In this document: positions 1 through 4,380 of the stretch, piece by piece | How the letters are laid out: every line of letters starts with the position of its first letter | Numbering within the stretch: the first letter of the stretch is position 1 | From: Deinococcus ruber | GTDB taxonomy: Bacteria > Deinococcota > Deinococci > Deinococcales > Deinococcaceae | Reading direction: 5' to 3' | Length of the DNA stretch: 5,030 nt | Assembly: GCF_014648095.1 (NCBI RefSeq) | Contig: NZ_BMQL01000111.1 | Coordinates: 1 to 5,030, forward strand | Position numbers and translations under genes: made by a program | Notes under the pieces: model-generated | Told to the model about the DNA's origin: nothing | Databases searched by the model: none | What the model saw: only the letters and a program-made list of their open reading frames with translations

Positions 1-80
1 CCCATCTTGGGGCCAAAAGCACGTTCCAGACAGCCTTTTATGAAACTGCAAGATGTGAGTTGTGATCATCCAAGATAGAG
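1..80. other. Left edge, no assignable gene
   Basis: All three forward frames are open from base 1. They stop at 41-43, 63-65 and 76-78, so the tail of an upstream gene may be present, but nothing tells which frame is real and none of the short peptides is recognisable. The frame ending at 76-78 stops two bases before the ATG at 81. A 7-bp inverted repeat (ATCTTGG at 4-10, CCAAGAT at 70-76) is present, of unknown meaning. Confidence 0.3.
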
Positions 81-269
81 ATGGTCGTGGGCATTGGGAA
101 GAGAATATGGGACAGAGACGATGACCACCTTGATGATCTAAGTTCCACACTCTTCATAAAGAAAACACCTCAAGTGAGAGAAGTACTTCTCTCTGACGGG
201 AGGACACGTCTCACTCTTCTGGATTTAGTGACTACTCAGCGCATAAAAGAGGCGTCATGTGCTGAGTAG
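81..269 (+). CDS. Doubtful small ORF, 62 aa, unknown
   Basis: An ATG-initiated ORF of 62 codons, bounded upstream by an in-frame TGA at 63-65 and ending in TAG at 267-269. The product is charged and soluble-looking, acidic near the N-terminus (DRDDDHLDD, about residues 11-19), with no family I recognise. It overlaps the start of the following membrane protein gene by 11 bp, an arrangement compatible with translational coupling. Against it: the ribosome binding site is poor, it uses AGA, ATA and AGG codons that are uncommon in G/C-rich genomes, and it contains a perfect 18-bp palindrome (176-193) and one arm of a 13-bp inverted repeat, which would fit a regulatory leader better than coding sequence. 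It could be a horizontally acquired small gene or simply the untranslated region of the next gene. Confidence 0.35.
   Translation: MVVGIGKRIWDRDDDHLDDLSSTLFIKKTPQVREVLLSDGRTRLTLLDLVTTQRIKEASCAE
176..193. repeat. Perfect 18-bp palindrome
   Basis: The sequence GAGAGAAGTACTTCTCTC is perfectly self-complementary around the centre at 184/185. It lies 66 bp before the start of the membrane protein gene at 259. Perfect palindromes this long are rare by chance in 5 kb and are typical of operators bound by dimeric regulators. An operator role is inference; no regulator for it is identified here. Confidence 0.7.
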
Positions 270-273
270 TCAC
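228..273 (+). promoter_or_regulatory. 13-bp inverted repeat presenting the RBS of the membrane protein gene
   Basis: GTGACTACTCAGC (228-240) and GCTGAGTAGTCAC (261-273) are perfectly complementary, separated by 20 nt. In RNA this gives a 13-bp stem. The loop contains the purine-rich ribosome binding site AAAGAGG (246-252) and the first two bases of the GTG start codon (259-261); the third base begins the 3' arm. This could present or restrain translation initiation of the 259-564 gene, or act in DNA as a second operator beside the palindrome at 176-193. Which of these applies cannot be seen from the sequence. Confidence 0.6.
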
Positions 274-564
274 GATTGGAGTGCCATCCTTCTAAATCCT
301 CTACACAACGCTGTCTGGCTGGTTCTGCTATTTGGCATACTGGTAGTGGCAAGTTGGTGCGTGAAAAAGTCACTGCGCCCGGAAGGAACAGATTCCACGA
401 TGCTTTGGCTGTTCGGAAGTGTCATGTTCTTTCTCTTGGCTGTTGTTCTCTGGGTTCAGGTGCACCCTGACTTCTGGCAGGGAATGATTGGTCTTGGTCT
501 CGGCGCAACTATCGTCTTCCGCACGTTTCAGCCGTCTCGTCGCCGCAGTTATCGGCGATACTGA
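259..564 (+). CDS. Small integral membrane protein, 101 aa, unknown
   Basis: The GTG start at 259 is chosen because AAAGAGG at 246-252 sits six bases upstream, a good Shine-Dalgarno arrangement. The product has a short polar N-terminus, a hydrophobic segment at about residues 17-35, a short basic loop (KKSLRPEG), a second hydrophobic segment at about 48-68, a weaker third at about 73-90, and a strongly basic tail (RRRSYRRY) expected to stay in the cytoplasm. The size and layout suit a two- or three-helix inner membrane protein. I do not recognise a family, so no role is assigned. A strong terminator begins 23 bp after the TGA, so it is the last gene of its transcript. Base and codon use are less G/C-rich than in the genes further right, hinting at an accessory origin. 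Confidence 0.65.
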   Translation: MLSSHDWSAILLNPLHNAVWLVLLFGILVVASWCVKKSLRPEGTDSTMLWLFGSVMFFLLAVVLWVQVHPDFWQGMIGLGLGATIVFRTFQPSRRRSYRRY

Positions 565-587
565 ACACACTTACGTCCTTCATCATT

Positions 588-627
588 GGCCCCTGCATAC
601 GCCTTCCGGCGATGCGGGGGCCTTTTT
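588..627 (+). terminator. Rho-independent terminator of the membrane protein gene
   Basis: An 11-bp stem (588-598 with 612-622, one G-T wobble) continues past a bulged A into an inner 4-bp stem CGCC/GGCG closed by a TTCC loop. It is followed directly by TTTTT (623-627). On the opposite strand there is no U-tract, so it acts on rightward transcripts. Confidence 0.9.
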
Positions 628-634
628 CGCGTTT

Positions 635-646
635 TACACTTGAACC
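635..646 (+). promoter_or_regulatory. Leaderless-type -10 box before the pseudogene
   Basis: TACACT (635-640) fits TANNNT and ends six bases before the ATG at 647, the spacing known for leaderless transcripts in Deinococcus. There is no Shine-Dalgarno sequence before that ATG, which agrees with leaderless expression. A -35 element is not evident; the expected position lies inside the preceding terminator. Confidence 0.45.
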
Positions 647-1358
647 ATGAATGCGCCTGAGCTGAATCCACGCCAGCGCACGTAGCTGCTGGCGGCACTG
701 GAGATCGACCAACAACAGGAAACCCAGCACAAGCGGGCGTTTCAAGCAGGCGAGTGGGAAGAGTCGCGGCGGCCGTCGAGCGACTGACGGGGCATGCCGT
801 TCGGGCGCTGGACCGACATCCTCGGGAGCCACCCACGGCGCTGCGCGAGGCCTGTGGCGGCGCGGATGAGGGCAGCGGCAGTACCTGGGCGTCACGGGCC
901 CGTCGTGGGCTGGTGCGGCTGCAGGACCGCCAAGTGTGGGGCCACGCGGTGGAACTGCCGCACGTCACGCTGACCCCGAAGGGACGCAAGTTGGCCCGCG
1001 AACTCACGGGCACGGTCATAGAGCGCCGTGCACCCAGTGTGCTCGCCCGCAGCATCTGGCCGCGGCCTGGAATGCCGGAGAAGCGGTCCTGCGCGATCCT
1101 GGGGGCAGCTGGTACGGTGGCGTGCACTGGGATACTTGGCTGCTGCTCAACCGCCGCAGCGGGCCACTCGTCGAGTCCCGCTCGCAAGAGGAACGGCACC
1201 CGACCCTCGGCGCATATCGGCAGGTGTATTTCCTGCGGCTGAACGAGGCGGGCTGCACGTACTACCGCGAGCGCTGGGCCGCCAACAGCGCGGCGTATCC
1301 CGACGTCGAGGCCCCGAACCCCATTACGGTGCTGCTGCCATCAAGAGCCGTGGTGTAA
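647..1358 (+). pseudogene. Decayed gene, about 237 codons, two stops and two frameshifts
   Basis: Three forward frames read together give one continuous protein. Segment A (647 to about 834) starts MNAPELNPRQRT and is cut by TAG at 683-685 (probably once a Tyr codon before LLAALE) and TGA at 785-787 (probably once Trp, RPSSD then RGMPFGRWTD). At about 832-835 the frame moves back by one, giving segment B (TALREACGGADEGSGSTW, then ARRGLVRLQD and HVTLTPKGRKLAREL), which resembles the recognition helix and wing of a winged-helix domain. At about 1050 it moves back by one again, giving segment C (QHLAAAWNAGEAVLRD to YPDVEAPNPITVLLPS), ending in TAA at 1356-1358. Each frame change equals a one-base deletion. 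The whole resembles my recollection of a lineage-specific hypothetical family in Deinococcus, unverified. Function is unknown, possibly DNA-binding. Alternatively sequencing errors explain part of the damage. Confidence 0.72.
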
Positions 1359-1386
1359 AACGATCGGACATCTCGCGCTGTTTTAC
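1355..1386 (+). repeat. 7-bp inverted repeat over the pseudogene stop codon
   Basis: GTAAAAC (1355-1361) and GTTTTAC (1380-1386) are perfectly complementary around an 18-nt spacer. The left arm contains the TAA stop of the decayed gene. It lies immediately before the terminator at 1396 and may be part of its 3' structure. The meaning is unclear. Confidence 0.4.
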
Positions 1387-1395
1387 CCAGCAAAG

Positions 1396-1431
1396 GCCCC
1401 CACTTCCGCTTCGGCAGGTGGGGGCTTTTTT
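1396..1431 (+). terminator. Rho-independent terminator after the pseudogene
   Basis: GCCCCCAC (1396-1403) pairs with GTGGGGGC (1418-1425); an inner CCG/CGG pair narrows the loop, and A-U pairs extend the base. TTTTTT follows at 1426-1431, giving clear rightward termination. Read leftward, the hairpin is followed only by CTTTG, so it would be a weaker terminator for the leftward gene ending at 1501. Confidence 0.88.
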
Positions 1432-1467
1432 CGTTGTGAGAGCCGCTCTCGCGGGCGCGGGGGGCAG
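1396..1467. repeat. Diverged direct repeat, copy 1 (terminator plus flank)
   Basis: The terminator hairpin and about 40 bp to its right, through TTGTG, GCCG, TCTCGC and GGGGCAG, match the block at 2910-2984 in the same order and orientation. The shared part beyond the hairpin is roughly 80 percent identical by eye. The two copies bracket the nucleotidyltransferase-B2 fusion gene. Confidence 0.65.
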
Positions 1468-1500
1468 TCGTAGGGCATGCTCCGCTCGTTGCTCCACAGC

Positions 1501-2817
1501 TCACTTTTTCTCTAGCTTTTCCTGCTTGTTCTCTGCTTCCGCTTTATGGCGGAACAGTTCACGGTAGAGAGTGCGAGCACTTGGTTCACCGTAATCGTTG
1601 TCCAGTGGATACGGCAACTCGATCCAGGCGTGTCCTTCGATGCCGCCTTCCGAGTGCCGTACCCCACTGACGAAGGTGACCGGCACGCCTGCACGGCACA
1701 GCGCGGCATAGCGAGTGAGCGCGCGCGGCACACATGTCGCCCCCGCCGGATACGTGAGCCGCAGCGCCCATTTGGCCGCCCGTAACGCCCGTCCAACCGC
1801 CACCACTTTCGGTTGTCGCGCTGGCGTGAGCGTCCATCGAGCGGGCAGCTCGCGTGGATCGCCCCCCTCTGCGATTGCCCGCCGTACCCGTAATGCGTCT
1901 GGGAGGAGACGCAAGGTATCGTGCGCAACGCTGGGGAGGAGCTGGAGCCACGCGAGCCCCCTGGTGAGAGGCAGCATATTCAGGTCGAGCAGCGTATTCC
2001 GTCGCAGCCGCTGTCGCGTTGCAGGCGTATCGAGCGCAACGGTACGGCAGGCGGACAGCATCGCGCTCATCGTGTGCAGACAGCCAAGCGTCGCGGCCCG
2101 GTCGAGCACGGCCGTGTCGGTCAGACCGTAGCGGGTATACATTGCCATCAGATCGAACGGATCCGCAGGTTTGAGGGAGCCCGTATCCGCGTTCCAACCA
2201 CGTGTCAGCGCGAGCATACACACCTGGTCGCGCGGGTCAGGCAGCCACACGGACGCGCTGCCCAGCTGCGCTGGTTGTGCCGAAGCCCACAGATGTCGGG
2301 TTGCCCGCTTCACTTTCAGGTTGGTACCCGGCATCTTGAGAGCGACCAGGCGATGGACATCGAGTCGAACATTTCGGCGGGGGCTGTAGAGGTGGGCGAC
2401 TTCATGCGTCCAGAGGCGCTTCACATCCACCAGACCATCATCAATCCACTGAAGCTCGCGGGCCACTGCCACGGCCCGCGTGGCGTCGTGCTCGTCAATC
2501 AAGACATCCACGTCACCATAGAAGCGTTGCGAGGGATCGGTATACACGTATTCTGCTGATGCGAACCCCTTGAGGAGCACTGTACGAATACCGGCTGCTG
2601 CCCAGGCAGTAAGAAGGGGCATGAGTTCCGCTTTCATCTGCAGATGCCGCGCTGCCAGGGTGAAGCGTTGCGGACGCAGTACCGGCTCCAGGGGATGACC
2701 CTGGGGCAAGCGCGCTGACACAGCACCGCCGAGCCCGGCGCTCAACAACGCCGGAGCGTCATGAAGATCAAGTCGGGCGGGATCGGTCAGGGCGAACCGG
2801 AGGGCGTCTGGCATCAC
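1501..2817 (-). CDS. Nucleotidyltransferase / lasso-peptide B2 protease fusion, 438 aa
   Basis: The N-terminal half matches the NTP_transf_5 family: LLKG (81-84), the metal-binding GDVDVLI (101-107, Asp102 and Asp104) and RLDVHRL (151-157, likely third acid Asp153). A helical linker covers about 200-345. The C-terminal part matches McjB_C, the B2 cysteine protease that removes lasso-peptide leaders: CVPRALTRYAALCRAGVPV with nucleophile Cys362, then GHAWIEL with His396, and Asp406 or Asp408 as the likely triad acid. Such nucleotidyltransferases are known as tailoring genes in lasso clusters, so one chain could modify and cleave a peptide; that is inference. No cyclase, RRE protein or precursor is visible nearby. 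The start could be GTG 2817 or ATG 2814; both have weak RBSs, and a much better RBS serves an in-frame ATG at 2856, separated by TAG 2827-2829. The tail is Lys/Glu-rich. Confidence 0.88.
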   Translation of the reverse strand: MMPDALRFALTDPARLDLHDAPALLSAGLGGAVSARLPQGHPLEPVLRPQRFTLAARHLQMKAELMPLLTAWAAAGIRTVLLKGFASAEYVYTDPSQRFYGDVDVLIDEHDATRAVAVARELQWIDDGLVDVKRLWTHEVAHLYSPRRNVRLDVHRLVALKMPGTNLKVKRATRHLWASAQPAQLGSASVWLPDPRDQVCMLALTRGWNADTGSLKPADPFDLMAMYTRYGLTDTAVLDRAATLGCLHTMSAMLSACRTVALDTPATRQRLRRNTLLDLNMLPLTRGLAWLQLLPSVAHDTLRLLPDALRVRRAIAEGGDPRELPARWTLTPARQPKVVAVGRALRAAKWALRLTYPAGATCVPRALTRYAALCRAGVPVTFVSGVRHSEGGIEGHAWIELPYPLDNDYGEPSARTLYRELFRHKAEAENKQEKLEKK

Positions 2818-2826
2818 CTGTTCATG

Positions 2827-2856
2827 CTATCGGACTGCGATCAGACGCGCGGTCAT
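2827..2856 (-). CDS. 9-codon leader ORF, or amber-truncated true start of the fusion gene
   Basis: The leftward strand reads AAAGGAGAGG, then GACAG, then ATG (2854-2856), the best ribosome binding site in this region. The frame encodes MTARLIAVR and stops at TAG (2827-2829). It is in the same frame as the nucleotidyltransferase-B2 gene, so without the TAG the product would run MTARLIAVR-X-HEQVMPDALRF. Immediately after the TAG comes ATG AAC AGG TGA, whose TGA overlaps the ATG at 2814 (TGATG). Either this is a short leader peptide feeding ribosomes to the main gene by reinitiation, or a recent nonsense mutation has cut off the original start. Confidence 0.5.
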   Translation of the reverse strand: MTARLIAVR

Positions 2857-2871
2857 CTGTCCCTCTCCTTT

Positions 2872-2886
2872 GAAGATCAGGTCTTC
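2872..2886 (-). promoter_or_regulatory. Small hairpin just before the leader ORF RBS
   Basis: GAAGA and TCTTC arms of 5 bp around a 5-nt loop, immediately upstream of the AAAGGAGAGG ribosome binding site in the leftward transcript. It is weak on its own and is noted because it adjoins the leader ORF of the fusion gene. Confidence 0.25.
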
Positions 2887-2907
2887 TTTCCTTTGCCGCT
2901 TCGAATG

Positions 2908-2947
2908 AAGCCCCCGCATTCGCCGTTTGGCGGTGCGGGGGCTTTTT
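2908..2947 (+). terminator. Strong rightward terminator with no rightward gene before it
   Basis: AAGCCCCCGCA (2908-2918) pairs perfectly with TGCGGGGGCTT (2934-2944); the inner CGCC/GGCG (2921-2924 with 2929-2932) closes on GTTT, and the T-tract runs 2943-2947. Rightward it is a textbook terminator, yet no rightward gene ends before it. Read leftward it is followed by CTTCATT, a poor U-tract, though the long stem may still stop transcripts of the small leftward genes at 3089-3441 before they reach the fusion gene. Confidence 0.82.
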
Positions 2948-2984
2948 CTATTGTGTGGGCCGTTCTCGCTGGGGCGAGGGGCAG
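2910..2984. repeat. Diverged direct repeat, copy 2 (terminator plus flank)
   Basis: The partner of the block at 1396-1467: a terminator hairpin followed by TTGTG, GCCG, TCTCGC and GGGGCAG in the same order, with a few substitutions and a one-base gap. In the leftward direction each copy lies shortly after the stop codon of a leftward gene (1501 and 3089), so the unit may be a duplicated 3'-end or a dispersed intergenic repeat. Confidence 0.65.
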
Positions 2985-3088
2985 CGCGAGGTCATCGCCT
3001 GATCCCACAGGAGCTTCCTGCGTTCACAGTAGCCTCGGCGCGTGCTACACGTATGCGGCAAGTGGCGTAGGCCAATCACAGATTGCGT

Positions 3089-3313
3089 TCAGTCCTGGGG
3101 CAACTCATCCGAACGATCTGGGCTGGAACGGCGAAGAGATGCCAACTGCTCGTTGGTCACGGGCGGGAACAGTTCCATCCACCACATGCCACCGAGCACG
3201 ACATAACTAGCGAGGTGATCGGTGGAGGGCTGGCAGCAACTGTTCTGTTCGGCAGTGCCAGAACAGTCCTCTTTCGTATGAGCGCGGTTCTTGGTGAGGG
3301 TGGATGCGGGCAT
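3089..3313 (-). CDS. Hypothetical protein, 74 aa, Cys-containing
   Basis: The ATG at 3313 is preferred over a TTG at 3346 because it follows the stop of the 37-aa ORF by 14 bp and has a modest purine-rich site (AGGGCAG) upstream. Third codon positions are mostly G or C, as in the confident genes, which supports coding. The N-terminal half is polar and carries three cysteines (Cys17, Cys26, Cys27). The second half has an aromatic stretch LGGMWWMELFPP (about 40-51) and a charged C-terminus (SLRRSSPDRSDELPQD). No clear signal peptide or full membrane helix is present. I do not recognise a family. It probably forms a two-gene unit with the peptide gene before it. Confidence 0.5.
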   Translation of the reverse strand: MPASTLTKNRAHTKEDCSGTAEQNSCCQPSTDHLASYVVLGGMWWMELFPPVTNEQLASLRRSSPDRSDELPQD

Positions 3314-3327
3314 GATCTGCCCTGACC

Positions 3328-3441
3328 CTACAAGCAGCGGGCGCAAGGATCAAACGGATGGTGCTGCCCGAGTGCCAGGGCGAGGGCTGCGAAGACCAGC
3401 AGCGTCACAGTGCGGGCATGGGAGTGCATCAGAAGTCGCAT
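3328..3441 (-). CDS. Small secreted or membrane-anchored peptide, 37 aa, CxxC end
   Basis: The ORF reads MRLLMHSHARTVTL, then a hydrophobic run (about residues 11-25, VFAALALALG), then the tail QHHPFDPCARCL ending in TAG at 3328-3330. The basic N-terminus plus hydrophobic core looks like a signal peptide or single anchor. The tail is only 12 residues, with a His pair and a CxxC motif (33-36) that could bind metal or form a disulfide. Codon third positions are G/C-rich, as expected for a genuine gene here. The start is not firm: an in-frame TGA lies at 3445-3447, the ATG at 3441 has only a distant AGGAG, and ATG 3429 is possible. It could also be the N-terminal remnant of a larger protein. Function is unknown. 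Confidence 0.45.
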   Translation of the reverse strand: MRLLMHSHARTVTLLVFAALALALGQHHPFDPCARCL

Positions 3442-3475
3442 GCTTCAGCTTCGCACGGACTCCTAATCCTGGCAA

Positions 3476-3505
3476 TTAAATTACGTCCCATGCGTAATAT
3501 GTCAT
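3476..3505 (-). CDS. 9-codon mini-ORF with a strong RBS, possible leader peptide
   Basis: GAGAGGAG lies four bases before ATG (3503-3505), and the frame encodes MTYYAWDVI before TAA at 3476-3478. It is aromatic-rich (two Tyr, one Trp in nine codons). It lies 34 bp before the 37-aa ORF, whose own RBS is weak. The layout parallels the 9-codon ORF before the fusion gene. Chance is a real alternative. Confidence 0.25.
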   Translation of the reverse strand: MTYYAWDVI

Positions 3506-3548
3506 TGAGCTCCTCTCGCCTTCTTGGAGCCAGGATATGGACTGTTCT

Positions 3549-4058
3549 TCAGGACGCGGCCTGTTCCGGAGAAACCAGCGTCACCTGCACCTGCAGGCCC
3601 AGCGCGTCGGCCACCCGGCGCACCGCGCTGAGGCTGTGGCCGTGGTACGTCGGGTCGAGCAGCGTGGCCAGATTCGGCTGCTTCATGTCTGCCCGCCGCG
3701 CCACCTCTGCCTGTGTCAGGCCGCTGGCCTCGACCGCCTGACGCAGTGCGCTGCTGACCGGGTCGGGCGGCGTGGCGGCCGTGCTGCTCAGGGTGCGGAA
3801 CACCTCCGGTTTGGCCGGGTCGCCGTCATCTAAGCGGAACACGTCGGCATCCAGATCGAGTTCACCAGGCCAGGTGATCGATCGCCCGCGTGGGCCGAGC
3901 GTGACCTGCTCGAAGAAGGCGCGGGCCGCGAGGGGGGCGAAGACGCCGGGATCTCCAGCGAGCAGGCCCGCGACATCGGCATGGACGGTCGCGCCGTCGG
4001 TGTAGGTCAGATGGAGGGTGAGGCCGTCGCCTGGGCGAACATCGGTCAGTCTGTACAT
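3549..4058 (-). CDS. DUF2442 domain fused to XRE-family helix-turn-helix, 169 aa
   Basis: The start ATG at 4058 has AAAGGAT about six bases upstream. Residues 1-76 match DUF2442: VRPGDGLTLHLTYTDG, then a GVFAPLAARAFFEQV core, then ITWPGELDLDADV near 61-73. A Pro/Thr-rich linker covers about 77-100. Residues about 101-162 form an XRE/Cro-type DNA-binding domain: ALRQAVEASGLTQAEVARRA, with recognition-helix residues around MKQPNLATLL and a closing helix AVRRVADALGL. In many genomes DUF2442 proteins are encoded beside DUF4160 proteins, as here, and the pair is suspected to be a toxin-antitoxin-like module; the DNA-binding half suggests this partner is the antitoxin and autorepressor. That functional assignment is inference. 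The gene lies 54 bp after the DUF4160 stop, in the same direction. Confidence 0.87.
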   Translation of the reverse strand: MYRLTDVRPGDGLTLHLTYTDGATVHADVAGLLAGDPGVFAPLAARAFFEQVTLGPRGRSITWPGELDLDADVFRLDDGDPAKPEVFRTLSSTAATPPDPVSSALRQAVEASGLTQAEVARRADMKQPNLATLLDPTYHGHSLSAVRRVADALGLQVQVTLVSPEQAAS

Positions 4059-4089
4059 GATTCATCCTTTCGCCAGAGAGGAATGAGGT

Positions 4090-4105
4090 GGGGCCTTGCG
4101 GCCCC
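4090..4105 (-). promoter_or_regulatory. GNRA-loop hairpin between the DUF4160 and DUF2442 genes
   Basis: In the leftward RNA, GGGGCC and GGCCCC form a perfect 6-bp G/C stem closed by GCAA, a stable GNRA tetraloop. No U-tract follows, so it is not a standard terminator. It could be a processing or stability element that sets the ratio of the two proteins. Confidence 0.5.
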
Positions 4106-4112
4106 GTGCGCT

Positions 4113-4373
4113 TCAGGAGAGGGGGGGGAGCTTAGAGAGCGGCTGCTGAGCCTGCGCCAGCGTCCAGAGGCCGCCCAGCGCGGTCTGATGCTGGATGGCC
4201 CACTCCAGTACCAGACGGTGTGCCCGTTTGGGCAGGCTGCCCGCGTAGGTGCTCAGGTCGGCGATCACGATCACGATTTCATCGTCGCCGTATTCGGCGT
4301 GGAAGTGGGGGGGCTGGTGATCGCGGTAGTACATCGTGACCCGGATTCCATAGAAGCTGCTGATCTCTGGCAT
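4113..4373 (-). CDS. DUF4160 domain protein, 86 aa
   Basis: Full-length DUF4160 protein. The family signature is clear: an N-terminal MPEISSFYGIRVTMYY, then DHQPPHFHAEYGDDE (18-32) with the conserved PPHFHAEYG core, a beta strand IVIVIADL, and the helix SLPKRAHRLVLEWA (46-59). The family is about 80-90 aa, so this copy is complete. The biochemical activity is not established to my knowledge; the His-rich core has been read as a possible active or metal site. The protein is probably the partner, and candidate toxin, of the DUF2442-HTH protein encoded downstream. There is no Shine-Dalgarno sequence; a -10 box seven bases before the ATG suggests a leaderless mRNA. A run of eight cytosines in the coding strand (4121-4128) lies near the 3' end. 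Confidence 0.88.
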   Translation of the reverse strand: MPEISSFYGIRVTMYYRDHQPPHFHAEYGDDEIVIVIADLSTYAGSLPKRAHRLVLEWAIQHQTALGGLWTLAQAQQPLSKLPPLS

Positions 4374-4380
4374 GACTTAT

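Noticed and set aside
549..1199. Long leftward open frame (216 codons) over the pseudogene
   Set aside because: It is a G/C-driven shadow: low-complexity Arg/Pro/Ala composition, no RBS, and it crosses the terminator at 588-627.
1028..1567. Rightward open frame of 179 codons
   Set aside because: It runs through the terminator at 1396-1431 and into the antisense of the fusion gene; the sense reading in the third frame of the decayed gene is far more protein-like.
683..2829. Amber codon reassignment or suppression, suggested by TAG inside both the decayed gene and the leader of the fusion gene
   Set aside because: The decayed gene also has a TGA and two frameshifts, which plain decay explains, and TAG ends other genes here (4625-4627).
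2761..3210. Rightward open frame of 149 codons
   Set aside because: It crosses the start of the leftward fusion gene and the terminator hairpin; its resemblance to the 1028-1567 frame comes from the nucleotide direct repeat.
3083..3325. Rightward 80-codon frame
   Set aside because: It is antisense to the leftward 74-aa ORF, which has the better third-position bias.
2818..3548. Lasso-peptide precursor upstream of the B2-containing gene
   Set aside because: Leftward short frames were read; none shows a leader YxxP-type motif, a Thr at -2 or a Gly-start core with Asp/Glu at position 7-9.
3429..3551. In-frame extension past the DUF2442-HTH stop, ending in TGA overlapping an ATG
   Set aside because: It needs stop-codon readthrough and has no signal for it; the open frame is short enough to be chance.
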